Below are positions 34,556-42,871 of a stretch of 64,000 nt of DNA, one piece after another (within the stretch, counting starts at the first letter, position 1; each line of letters opens with the position of its first letter). The notes under the pieces were generated by a model. That model was not told where the DNA came from and did no database searches. It saw only the letters and a list, made by a program, of their open reading frames with translations. Origin of the DNA: a bacterium (GTDB lineage Bacteria > Vulcanimicrobiota > Vulcanimicrobiia > Vulcanimicrobiales > Vulcanimicrobiaceae); contig JAJYFL010000002.1 in NCBI GenBank assembly GCA_021790935.1, positions 181,140 to 245,139 on the forward strand, read 5' to 3'. The translations under genes and the position numbers were made by a program.

Positions 34556-34963
34556 ATGCTCGCAGAGCGCGTGTTCGAAACGAGTTTCTCGCTCCAGCCC
34601 CACGTCGTGGCCACGGTCGTAGAGGATGGCGCGGTCCTGCTCGATCTGGAAACCAAGTATTTTTTTCAGTTGAACGAGCCGGCTTGGGCCATCGTGCAGC
34701 TGTTCGAAGCCGGGGGCGCGAGCCAAGAGGCGATCGAGGAGACCTGCCGGTCCTGGGGCGCAACCGACGCCGATGTGCCTGGCGTTCGAGCACTGCTCAG
34801 CCGCCTGCACGAAGAACATCTCGTCGGCTCTGCGGAGTCGGAGGATCTCGTGCCGGCTCCGTTTCGCGGCCCCTGGAGTACGCCCACCATCGAGCGTCAA
34901 GCCGAACCGTTGCATACGCTCGTGACGAGCGCCTTCGACCCGAGCATTCCGCTCGCGGAATAG
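34556..34963 (+). CDS. PqqD-family protein with precursor-like C-terminal tail
   Basis: A 135-residue protein. Residues 8-95 form a PqqD-like RRE domain (VVEDGAVLLDLETKYFFQLNEPAWAIVQLFEAGG ... LLSRLHEEHLV). The last 30 residues are a flexible tail with W-x-x-P-x-I and a closing FDPSIPLAE. That tail resembles the Y-x-x-P-x-L motif through which RRE domains recognise lasso leaders, as if recognition domain and a leader-like segment were fused. It begins a cassette with an HprK-like kinase, two GT2 enzymes, a B2-like protease and a nucleotidyltransferase. Confidence 0.75.
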   Translation: MLAERVFETSFSLQPHVVATVVEDGAVLLDLETKYFFQLNEPAWAIVQLFEAGGASQEAIEETCRSWGATDADVPGVRALLSRLHEEHLVGSAESEDLVPAPFRGPWSTPTIERQAEPLHTLVTSAFDPSIPLAE

Positions 34964-34973
34964 GAGCTGGTTT

Positions 34974-35969
34974 ATGCAAACCGCATCGCTCGAGTGTTCC
35001 GGCGATGTCCTGGATCTGACCGCAGGGCCGCTGCAAGTCGAACTATCTGCGAGCGACGCGGAGCTTCGCGACGCGGCACTCCAGTCGCTGGAACTCTTCG
35101 GCGTCCATTGGGCGCCGCCGTACCGGCGGGTGCGCATTCGCCTCGATCGCCGTGCGGTCGACAAACGAGCCGGTGGTTCGTTCCTCACCTGTGCCCGTAT
35201 GAACGTCGACGCCTCCGAGGCGCTGGTCTTTGCGTCGACGATGTCGGGGATCTGTACGATCGGATTTTCGTTGCGGCATCTCGACACCTGGCAGATTTCG
35301 GCGCCGTGGACTGCGTTCACCGAACCCGTCGTCGGCGACATCGAAGATCTGCTTGGCTTGGCGCTGACCTTCGGCTGGCGACGTGAGGGATGGGTGCCGG
35401 TCCATGCGGCGGCGGTGGAGAAGGATGGCCGCTGCTTGATTCTATGCGCACCGTCCGGCGGCGGCAAGAGCACGATGACGACCGCACTGATGCGCAACGG
35501 ATGGCGCACGCTGGGCGACGACAAACTGCTGCTGCGGTGCGACGGCGGTACGCCCGTGCTGCATGCGCTACTCGCAACGTTCAACCTGCATCCGCAGACT
35601 ACGCGCTGGTTTTCGGAGATCGGGGATCTCGAAGATCTCCAGCGGTATTCGGCCTGGACCGATAAACGGCGCGTTAGCGTCGACCGCATCGCGCCGGGCG
35701 CGAGCGCGGTGCGCGCTCGGCCGACGCACCTCGTGCGCCTGTCGCGCAATCCGGGTGGAAGCGGCGTCGCCGTTAGCCCCCTGCGCAAAGACGAGCTGCT
35801 GGCGACTTTGCTACGCCAGATCGTCGTACCGCGCCGTCCGGAGGTCGCGCGGCAAATCGTGGCGACCGCCGCCGCGACGGCAGCCGTAATGACGGGGCTC
35901 GACATCGCGGTCGGTGACGACGCCTACGAGGATTCGGCATGGCTGCGAAAGATCGAAGGGGCGCTGTGA
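34974..35969 (+). CDS. HprK-related kinase (polysaccharide-locus copy)
   Basis: A 331-residue P-loop protein with LILCAPSGGGKSTMT and a following TLGDDKLLLR segment, matching HprK-related kinases found beside PqqD-type chaperones. It is 10 nt downstream of the PqqD gene. The first 130 residues form an alpha/beta region without a clear match. It differs from the two kinases at 22444-24248, so the window holds three members of the family. Substrate may be a peptide or a sugar-carrying intermediate. Confidence 0.8.
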   Translation: MQTASLECSGDVLDLTAGPLQVELSASDAELRDAALQSLELFGVHWAPPYRRVRIRLDRRAVDKRAGGSFLTCARMNVDASEALVFASTMSGICTIGFSLRHLDTWQISAPWTAFTEPVVGDIEDLLGLALTFGWRREGWVPVHAAAVEKDGRCLILCAPSGGGKSTMTTALMRNGWRTLGDDKLLLRCDGGTPVLHALLATFNLHPQTTRWFSEIGDLEDLQRYSAWTDKRRVSVDRIAPGASAVRARPTHLVRLSRNPGGSGVAVSPLRKDELLATLLRQIVVPRRPEVARQIVATAAATAAVMTGLDIAVGDDAYEDSAWLRKIEGAL

Positions 35970-36874
35970 GCATGGACGCGATGCCGCTCGTGAGCGTGGT
36001 CGTGCCCGCATACAACGCGGCCGGGTCGATCGGCGAAACGCTCAACGCGCTGCGCGGCCAAGCCTACCGGCAGCCGTTTGAGATCATCGTCGTGGACAAT
36101 GCCTCGACCGACGATACGGCTGCCGTAGCCGCATCGTACGGGGCGACCGTTCTGCGGGAACGCAAGCGCGGTCCCTCGGCCGCCCGAAATTGCGGGCTGC
36201 GTGCCGCGCGTGGCGAGATCGTCGCGCACCTGGACGCCGATACGCTTCCATCGCGTCGTTGGCTCCGGGATATCACGGAGCCGTTCTCCGATCCCGACGT
36301 CCGGCTGGTCGCAGGCAACACGCTCTGCTACCCGCCGAAGACCGCGGCCGAGCGCTACGTGCAGGCCTCCAAACTGTACGATACCGAGCGCGCCATCAAA
36401 CGCGAAGAGTTCCCGTTCGCCCCCTCGCTGAACTTGGCCGTTCGCAGATCCGCCGCGCTTGCAGTCGGCGGATGGGACGAAGATATGCCAACCGGCGAAG
36501 ACGTCGATTTCTCGCATCGCATCTTGACGCGGTTCGCTACGAACATCGCGTACGCGCCTGGCGCCGTGCTCTACCACCACACGCGGGCTGACGCTGGCGC
36601 GCTCTGCAAACAGGCGTGGACCTACGGCGAAGGTGCCGGGCAACTCTATCTGCGCTACCCCGACGAACTGCGCTGGGATGTCCGCAAGAGCGCGGTTCTG
36701 GCGATCCGCTTGCTGGACCGGTGCTCGCGCCCGCCGCTCTGCGCCCTCGGGCGCGCACTCGGCATCGTACCGGGCGAGCAACTCGAGTTCGTGCGATACC
36801 AAAGCCTTTGGGATCGTCATTTTTGGGCCGGCTTCTTCCATATGTATCTCCTGCGCCGGCGGCGGTTCACATGA
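35966..36874 (+). CDS. Glycosyltransferase family 2
   Basis: A 302-residue GT-A enzyme. It has VSVVVPAYNAAGSI, the nucleotide-binding VVDNASTDDT, the DxD-type metal motif in HLDADT and a GEDVDFSHR acceptor/base segment. The C-terminal part contains a hydrophobic stretch that could associate with the membrane. GTG 35966 overlaps the kinase stop; ATG 35972 is an alternative. It lies between kinase and B2-like genes, linking peptide-modification and glycan genes in one transcript. Confidence 0.88.
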   Translation: MSMDAMPLVSVVVPAYNAAGSIGETLNALRGQAYRQPFEIIVVDNASTDDTAAVAASYGATVLRERKRGPSAARNCGLRAARGEIVAHLDADTLPSRRWLRDITEPFSDPDVRLVAGNTLCYPPKTAAERYVQASKLYDTERAIKREEFPFAPSLNLAVRRSAALAVGGWDEDMPTGEDVDFSHRILTRFATNIAYAPGAVLYHHTRADAGALCKQAWTYGEGAGQLYLRYPDELRWDVRKSAVLAIRLLDRCSRPPLCALGRALGIVPGEQLEFVRYQSLWDRHFWAGFFHMYLLRRRRFT

Positions 36875-37755
36875 AGGTCTCCGTGATCGTACCCGTCTAC
36901 AACGGATCGGCGACGATCGAGGCGTGCGTGCGTGCCCTGCTCGAACAGTCCCTTTCCAAGGAATGCTACGAGATCGTCGTCGTCGACGATGGTTCGACCG
37001 ATGCGACCGCCGAGATCGTGCAGCGTTACCCGGTGCGGCTGCTGCGCCGTCCCAACGGCGGCGCGCCTGCGGCGCGGAATACGGGCGTCGCGGCCGCAAC
37101 CGGAACGTGGGTGGCTTTTACCGATGCCGACTGCGTTCCGTCACGTACGTGGCTCGCGCGTCTGCTCGACGCGGTCGAGCGGACGCCGAGCGACGTGCCG
37201 GCGCTGGGCGCTGCGGGCCGGATGATCGGTTTCGATTCGACGACGGACGCAGCGCGGTTCGTCGATATCAGCGGCGGCCTCGACGCGGAGCGCTACCTCG
37301 CGCATCCGACCTTTCCGTTCGCGCCATCGGGAAACCTGATGTATCGCCGCGACGCGCTCGTCGCCTCCGGCGGCTACGACGAACGGTACGCAACCTACGA
37401 CGCCTGCGATCTGCACACGCGCCTGCGCGCCATCGACCGCGGAGGCTTTCACTTCGCGAAGGCGGCCGTCGTGCTGCACCGGCAGCGCGCGACCTGGCGC
37501 CAGTACTGGAAGCAGCAGTTTTACTACGGCGTCGGTTACGCACAGTTCATGCTGCGCTGGCGCGACCGCGTGCGTTGGAACCCGCTGCGCGAGATCGCGG
37601 CGTTCGCCGGGGTCGTGCGCGATGGGATAGCGGCGTTGCTACCCGCGAAAGGTGACGAGGCGTTGCGCAGGCGGGGCGCATTCGTTCGCGCCGCGGCGCA
37701 GCACGCCGGGCGAATCGTAACGTATTACGATCCCGCGGAGCGCCGCCGGTGGTGA
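36871..37755 (+). CDS. Glycosyltransferase family 2
   Basis: A 294-residue GT-A enzyme with VSVIVPVYNGSATI, VVVDDGSTDAT, FTDADC as the DxD motif and a TYDACDLHTRL segment in place of the usual ED/GED base motif. It is similar in layout to the preceding GT2 gene but differs enough to be a separate specificity. ATGA overlap with the upstream gene and GTGA overlap with the B2-like gene. Confidence 0.88.
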   Translation: MKVSVIVPVYNGSATIEACVRALLEQSLSKECYEIVVVDDGSTDATAEIVQRYPVRLLRRPNGGAPAARNTGVAAATGTWVAFTDADCVPSRTWLARLLDAVERTPSDVPALGAAGRMIGFDSTTDAARFVDISGGLDAERYLAHPTFPFAPSGNLMYRRDALVASGGYDERYATYDACDLHTRLRAIDRGGFHFAKAAVVLHRQRATWRQYWKQQFYYGVGYAQFMLRWRDRVRWNPLREIAAFAGVVRDGIAALLPAKGDEALRRRGAFVRAAAQHAGRIVTYYDPAERRRW

Positions 37756-38240
37756 GCGGCGCGCTCGCTCCCAAATGGACGCTTCCGGGCATCGCGCAGC
37801 GATTCTCCCGGCTCATCGACGAGCCCGCCGACGCGTGGCTCGCCTGGCGCGTGGGATGGTTCGTCTATCGGGCACCCGGACTCGTGAAGGGGTGCCCGCT
37901 GCCGGAGCTGATCGCGAGGCTGCGTGCCGATCGCGCCGGGGAATCGAAGCGGTACCGGGCCACGCTCGACAAGATCGACCGCATTCGCGGGGCCTGGCTG
38001 CGGCGCCCCGGACTGCGCGATCGCGATACGTGCTACGTTCGGGCGCTGACGCTCTACCGCTTTCTCGAGGTCGAGGACCACCGCATCGGCTTGCACATCG
38101 GCATCGAACACCGCGACGATACGCGCGAGCGCCTGCGCGGGCACGCGTGGGTAACGCTGGACGGGGCGCTGCTCGAGGGGCCGGATGCGGTTCGCGACGG
38201 GCGCGTGCGGGAACTTCCGCTCGGAGCGCGCGCTCGATGA
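37752..38240 (+). CDS. Lasso-peptide B2-like transglutaminase-fold protease
   Basis: A 162-residue protein of the Transglut_core3 type that removes leader peptides in lasso biosynthesis. Candidate catalytic residues are Cys94 (DTCYVRALTLYRFLE), His131 (RGHAWVTLDG) and Asp137, in the order and spacing of B2 proteins; the LHIGIEH strand between them is also family-typical. A lasso cyclase (asparagine-synthetase-like C protein) is absent here and in the whole window. Two adjacent GTG codons (37749, 37752) can serve as start; the one overlapping the GT2 stop is used. Confidence 0.78.
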   Translation: MSGALAPKWTLPGIAQRFSRLIDEPADAWLAWRVGWFVYRAPGLVKGCPLPELIARLRADRAGESKRYRATLDKIDRIRGAWLRRPGLRDRDTCYVRALTLYRFLEVEDHRIGLHIGIEHRDDTRERLRGHAWVTLDGALLEGPDAVRDGRVRELPLGARAR

Positions 38241-39358
38241 GCTCCGCCGTTGCTGGGTTTCCTTCGCTGGTGCGCGCGATGGGTGCGATCGTGCGCGGGG
38301 ACGGCGAGGCGTTGCGAAAGGCGCTAATCGCTGCCGAACCTGGCGCCGTGCTGCATCAGGCGGTGCGCCACAAGTGTACGGGTCCTCTGCTGGCGGGCAT
38401 CAGCTCGCTGGGTGCGCGCGATCCGCAGCTCCGCGCGTTGCTGACGGACCTGCGTGCGCACGGCCGCGTGGCGATGCTGCAGAACTTTGCGGTCGAGCGG
38501 CAACTCGCCGCGATCGTCGCCGCGCTGGACGGCGCCGGGGCTGAACCCGTCTTGCTCAAGGGTGCGGCGCGCCTGCACCAAGGCGCTCGAAACGCGCAGT
38601 GGAACGCCCTCTGCGACCTCGACCTCCTGATTCGCAAGGAAGATGCCGAGGCCGCCGTAGCGGCGCTCGTGCAGCTGGGCTATACCCAGCCCTGCGACGC
38701 GGCAGAGGCAGGGCGCTATCGCCGGCTGCACCATCATCTCGCGCCGCTGATCCATAGCGGCGAATGGAAGCCGGTCGAGCTGCATCTCGCGCTCGCACCG
38801 CCGCAGTCACTCTCGTTGCGCACGGATTGGGAAGCCCTCGCTCCCTATCTCCAAGTCGTGGAGGGCATGGCCGGGCGCGCGCGCTGCTTGAACGAGCTGG
38901 GAACGGCGCTGCACCTGGCGATCCATGGGATCGGCCTCGACCGCTTGTACGACGTCGTTCAATTGGCTCTGCTCTTCGGCGAGCGGCCCGAACTTTATGG
39001 CGAGGTCGGGCGGCTCCTGGCAGCCGAGCGCATACAGCCGATCGCGCTACGTGCGGGCGTTCGGCTCGCGGCGCGGTACGCGCGGCTCCAAGTTCCCGAG
39101 GAAGCCGAAGTCCAGGGGTATCTCAATTGGGCCATGCGCCGCGAAGATCTCCCAGATTCGCTGCGATCTCGCGCTCAGTTCGTCGATGCGTGGTACGGAA
39201 ACGGCCGGCGGATCTTCGGTCCGGCAACGCGTCTTGCTCTCCCGCACTTCGGGCCGGGCTGGCCGCTCGCCGACGCGGTGCTCGCTCCCGTACGAACGAT
39301 CGGCCGCGTCGCGTCGAGCCTCTCGGCGGCAGCCTGCGCCACGCGCATGATGCTATGA
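38237..39358 (+). CDS. Nucleotidyltransferase (PF14907-like)
   Basis: A 373-residue protein with PVLLKGAARLHQ and CDLDLLIRKED metal-site motifs and an ELHLALAPP segment, as in the C-terminal half of the fusion at 20888. The two share domain order and a similar C-terminal YLNWAMRREDLPDSLR / YLSWLERREDLPENLR block, so they are paralogues; this copy has no peptidase domain. It follows the B2-like gene by ATGA overlap. In lasso loci such enzymes are thought to modify the phosphorylated peptide. Confidence 0.8.
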   Translation: MSSAVAGFPSLVRAMGAIVRGDGEALRKALIAAEPGAVLHQAVRHKCTGPLLAGISSLGARDPQLRALLTDLRAHGRVAMLQNFAVERQLAAIVAALDGAGAEPVLLKGAARLHQGARNAQWNALCDLDLLIRKEDAEAAVAALVQLGYTQPCDAAEAGRYRRLHHHLAPLIHSGEWKPVELHLALAPPQSLSLRTDWEALAPYLQVVEGMAGRARCLNELGTALHLAIHGIGLDRLYDVVQLALLFGERPELYGEVGRLLAAERIQPIALRAGVRLAARYARLQVPEEAEVQGYLNWAMRREDLPDSLRSRAQFVDAWYGNGRRIFGPATRLALPHFGPGWPLADAVLAPVRTIGRVASSLSAAACATRMML

Positions 39359-41496
39359 GCGAGGCGGCCAGCACTCGGATCGGCCGAAACGCGGTCGAGA
39401 GCCTTCTGGCGCGTGTCGGGGCAATGGGGGTCTCCGTCCTCACCGGTATCTTGATCGCGAAGGCGCTGGGTCCGGACGGCAAAGGAACGTACAGCGCCGT
39501 TCAACTCTCGGTGGCATCGATCGTCTCGTTCACCGGCGGCGCGGGGACCGCGGTGACGTATCTCTTGACCAAGTGCCGCAAGACGATAGACGACGTGCTG
39601 CCCGTGATGGGGCTGATACTGGCGGCCGTCACGTTGGTCGCGTGGGCGCTCCTCGCGGCGTGGGGCATCCGGCACGGGGCGCCGGCGGTCGCGCTGGTAG
39701 GCGCGCTGGTCCTGCCCGCGTCGATCGCGCTTTCATGGCAGCAGGCGTACTACACCGCTTCGGGCGTTTTGCGCAGCTACAACCTGCAGCAGATCGCGAT
39801 GAACTTCGCCGTGCTGACCGCGATCTCGGTCGCGCTCTTCGCATTCCATGCGAACGTCTTCGTCTTGTTGATCGCCTGGGGTGCCTGCATGTATGCGGCC
39901 GCGGCATACTTCACGATCGACATGTTACGTTCGCGAACGCGGCGGCGCACCGCGACGATACGCACCAACCTCACGGAGTTCGTACGCTTCGGCGCGCAGT
40001 CGGGGATCAACGTCTTCCTCGGGCTCCTCAACTACCGCGTGGACTCGCTGATCCTGGTGGCGTTAGCGGGAACGGCCTCGCTCGGCATATACTCGGTGGC
40101 CGTCAGTATCGGCGAACTCTTGTTCCTGCTCTCGCGTTCGATGACGATGGCGATCACGCGCGACATCGGCACGCGCGACCTTAAGGACGCTGCCCGGATG
40201 ACGGCCACCAGCATACGCATCTCGACGGCGATGACGGTCGCCGCGGCGTTCGTCGTTGGGGTCGCGGGCCCGCCGCTGATCGCGCTGGTCTACGGGCCGG
40301 CGTTCGCGAGCAGCGCGACGCCGCTACGCATCCTCCTGCCGGGGATCGTCCTGTTCGCTTCCTCCGGAACCTTCGTTTCGTTCTTTCTCTTCCAACTCGG
40401 GAGGCCGTCGATCGTAACCTGGTGGAACGCCGCGATGATCGCCGTTCAGGCGAGCGCGTGCGTGCTGTTGGTGCCGCGCCTGGGGATGAGCGGCGCGGCC
40501 GCCGCGTCGTCGGTCACCTACCTCGTCGGGGCAGGTTTCAACACGTGGTACTTCTCCCGCATCTCGGGCGTCGCTCCTGCGGACCTCTGGTTCTTGAGAC
40601 GCGGCGATCTCGGTGATATCCGCCGTGCCATCGAGCGGATGCTGCGACGCGGTTCGAGCACGCAGGGCGGCGCCGCTGCGGCTCCGCGGCGCGAGCGCGC
40701 GCGGCCGGAGACGGTCGTACTCACCGGTGCCGCGGGTCAAGTCGCGACGCTCGTGCGGCCGCTGCTCGGCACCGGTTACCGCCTGCGGCTCTCCGACGTG
40801 CGGCCGGTCCGCGATCTGCAGGGAAATGAAACCTTCGTGCGTGCGGATCTGCGCAGTCTGCGCGCCTTGCGCCGGCTCGTGCGGGGCTCGGACGCCGTCG
40901 TGCATCTTGGCGGCGTCTCTCGCGAGTCAACGTTCGATGCGGCGATCGACACCAACGTCCGCGGAATGCACAACCTGCTCGAGGCGGCGCGCCTTGAAGG
41001 CGTCAAGCGAATCGTTTTGGCCAGCACCGCTCACGTCATGGGGTTCTATCGCCGCGAGCAGGTCGTCGGCGCCGACAACCGTACGCGTCCCGACACGTTT
41101 TACGCGGTCGGTAAGATCTGCGGCGAGGCACTGGCCAGCCTGTATGCGGACAAGTTCGGTATGGAGGTGCTATCGATCCGCATCGGATGGGTTACCGAAC
41201 GGCCGCAGCGCCAGGATGCCGTCGCGAACTGGGTCAGCCCGCGCGATTTGGCACAGCTGATTCGCATCGGGATCGAGCACCCCGCAGTTCGCAACGACAT
41301 CGTCTACGGCGTCTCGGGAAACGCCGCCGCGCCCTACGACTGCCCGCGATCGCGAGCGCTCGGCTACATTCCGCAGGATCGCGCGGAAGAGCATATCCTT
41401 CCGGCGGCGGAGAGACGCTCGGATCCGATTGAGGCACGCTATCAGGGCGCCGACTTTGCCGCGCGTGATTTCCACGGAGACCCGGTGGCCTTATGA
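39355..41496 (+). CDS. Fusion: Wzx-type flippase plus uronate-dehydrogenase-like SDR
   Basis: A 713-residue protein. Residues 1-440 form a polytopic polysaccharide flippase (about 12-14 helices, ILIAKALGPDGKGTYSAVQ start). After a short Arg-rich linker, residues 455-713 form an NAD-dependent extended SDR: VVLTGAAGQVATLVRP, LGGVSRESTFDAAIDTNV and catalytic YAVGK. The sequence is closest in pattern to uronate dehydrogenases (GEALASLYADKFGMEVLSIRIG). The fused enzyme would face the cytoplasm. Nothing in the DNA suggests a frameshift, since the frame is continuous. Confidence 0.8.
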   Translation: MSEAASTRIGRNAVESLLARVGAMGVSVLTGILIAKALGPDGKGTYSAVQLSVASIVSFTGGAGTAVTYLLTKCRKTIDDVLPVMGLILAAVTLVAWALLAAWGIRHGAPAVALVGALVLPASIALSWQQAYYTASGVLRSYNLQQIAMNFAVLTAISVALFAFHANVFVLLIAWGACMYAAAAYFTIDMLRSRTRRRTATIRTNLTEFVRFGAQSGINVFLGLLNYRVDSLILVALAGTASLGIYSVAVSIGELLFLLSRSMTMAITRDIGTRDLKDAARMTATSIRISTAMTVAAAFVVGVAGPPLIALVYGPAFASSATPLRILLPGIVLFASSGTFVSFFLFQLGRPSIVTWWNAAMIAVQASACVLLVPRLGMSGAAAASSVTYLVGAGFNTWYFSRISGVAPADLWFLRRGDLGDIRRAIERMLRRGSSTQGGAAAAPRRERARPETVVLTGAAGQVATLVRPLLGTGYRLRLSDVRPVRDLQGNETFVRADLRSLRALRRLVRGSDAVVHLGGVSRESTFDAAIDTNVRGMHNLLEAARLEGVKRIVLASTAHVMGFYRREQVVGADNRTRPDTFYAVGKICGEALASLYADKFGMEVLSIRIGWVTERPQRQDAVANWVSPRDLAQLIRIGIEHPAVRNDIVYGVSGNAAAPYDCPRSRALGYIPQDRAEEHILPAAERRSDPIEARYQGADFAARDFHGDPVAL

Positions 41497-42746
41497 AGCG
41501 CGTCGCCATCCTCACGCAGTTCTTTCCGCCGGAACCGTGCGCGGCCGCCAACCGGATGGCTGCGCTGGCGGCGGCGCTGCGCGATGCGGGCCACGAGGTC
41601 ACCGTCGTAACAGGCTTCGCAAACTTTCCCGCCTACGAACTCGCACCCGGCGATGCCGGCGTCATGCATCGCAGCGAGCGCTTCGACGGGTTCGACGTCG
41701 AACGATTGTACACGATGGTTCCCAAGCGCACGCGCGGGGGGCGCGCGCTGGTCTGGCTTTCGCTCGCCGTGGGAGCGATCTGCTATCTGCTCTTCACCAA
41801 GCGCCGCTTCGACGTCATCGTGGTAACCTCGCCGCCGATTACCCTCGCGCTACCGGCGATCCTCGGAAAACTGCGCCATGGTGCGGCGCTCGTAACGGAT
41901 ATTCGCGACGTGCATCCGGATCTCGGCGTGAAGATCGGCGTTTGGACGGAGCGCAGCCTCGCGGCGCGCACCGTGCAGGCGGTGGCCGACGCGCTCTATC
42001 ATGCTTCGAACCTCGTCGTAGGAGTCACGCGCACCGCGATGCAGCGCATCGCGCTACGCGGCATACCGTCCGAACGCCTCTATCTTGCCCCGAACGGCTT
42101 CGACGCAATCCGCGCCGTGCCGTCCGAGCGTCCTCCCGGCGGACGCTTTGAGGTTGCCTTTGCCGGCAACTATGGCATCGCTACGGGGCTGGACGTCGTG
42201 GTCGAGGCGGCGCTCCTGCTCGCGGAGGATTCGAGCATACACTTCACGATCGTCGGCGGCGGCGTCGATCTGCCGCGCATCCAGCGCCGCCTAGCCGAAA
42301 GCGGCGCGCCCAACGTAACGCTGGCCGGCGTGCTGCCGCGCGAGCGCGCGCTGGGCGTCATCGCCGCTGCCGACGCCGCGGTCGTTCCTTTGCGCCGGGA
42401 GATCGTCGACAGCCTCCCCACCAAACTCTTCGATGCATTTTTCGTCGGAACGCCGGTCGTGCTGAGCGCCTCCGGTGAGGCGGCAGAGCTGGTCGAGGCC
42501 TCCGGCGGCGGCTTGTGCGCGCGCGCAGAGGACCCGCAGGCGCTGGTAGACGCGCTCCGCCGGTTGCAGAGCGACCCGGAGGCGGCACGAAACATGGGTG
42601 CAAAAGGCAAGCAGTTTGTAGAGAGGCATTTCGACCGGGCGCGGATCATGCGCGGCTTCGTCGCACGGATCGAAGCGCTGGGCGCATCGCGCACCCGAAT
42701 GTCTGCGGCCGATGCCGCGGTTCCAGCCGCGCCGCTGGAACGCTAG
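41493..42746 (+). CDS. Glycosyltransferase family 4 (WbuB-like)
   Basis: A 417-residue GT-B enzyme. The N-terminus ILTQFFPPEPCAAANRM and the block LVTDIRDVHPDL are typical of WbuB-like fucosaminyl/ManNAc transferases. The donor site is NYGIATGLDVVVEAALLL ... LPTKLFDAFFVGTPVVLS. It closes the long plus-strand polysaccharide operon; its stop codon lies within the left arm of a long inverted repeat. Confidence 0.87.
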   Translation: MKRVAILTQFFPPEPCAAANRMAALAAALRDAGHEVTVVTGFANFPAYELAPGDAGVMHRSERFDGFDVERLYTMVPKRTRGGRALVWLSLAVGAICYLLFTKRRFDVIVVTSPPITLALPAILGKLRHGAALVTDIRDVHPDLGVKIGVWTERSLAARTVQAVADALYHASNLVVGVTRTAMQRIALRGIPSERLYLAPNGFDAIRAVPSERPPGGRFEVAFAGNYGIATGLDVVVEAALLLAEDSSIHFTIVGGGVDLPRIQRRLAESGAPNVTLAGVLPRERALGVIAAADAAVVPLRREIVDSLPTKLFDAFFVGTPVVLSASGEAAELVEASGGGLCARAEDPQALVDALRRLQSDPEAARNMGAKGKQFVERHFDRARIMRGFVARIEALGASRTRMSAADAAVPAAPLER

Positions 42747-42871
42747 ATGTTTGTCTGACTTGAGCGCGTTTTCGTCTCCGGGTCGCTTTTTGCGCTCCTT
42801 CTTCGCGCCTCGTCTTCGAACAAAAAATCGCCTCCGGATCCAAAAACGGCCCAAGCCAGACAAACATCTAG
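42743..42871. repeat. 129-bp long inverted repeat between convergent glycosyltransferase genes
   Basis: The outer arms CTAGATGTTTGTCTGACTTG (42743-42762) and 42852-42871 match over 20 bp with one mismatch. Similarity continues inward with interruptions, including T-runs on one side and A-runs on the other. Both convergent genes end inside the arms. The element could be a strong bidirectional terminator or a remnant miniature transposable element. Confidence 0.65.
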
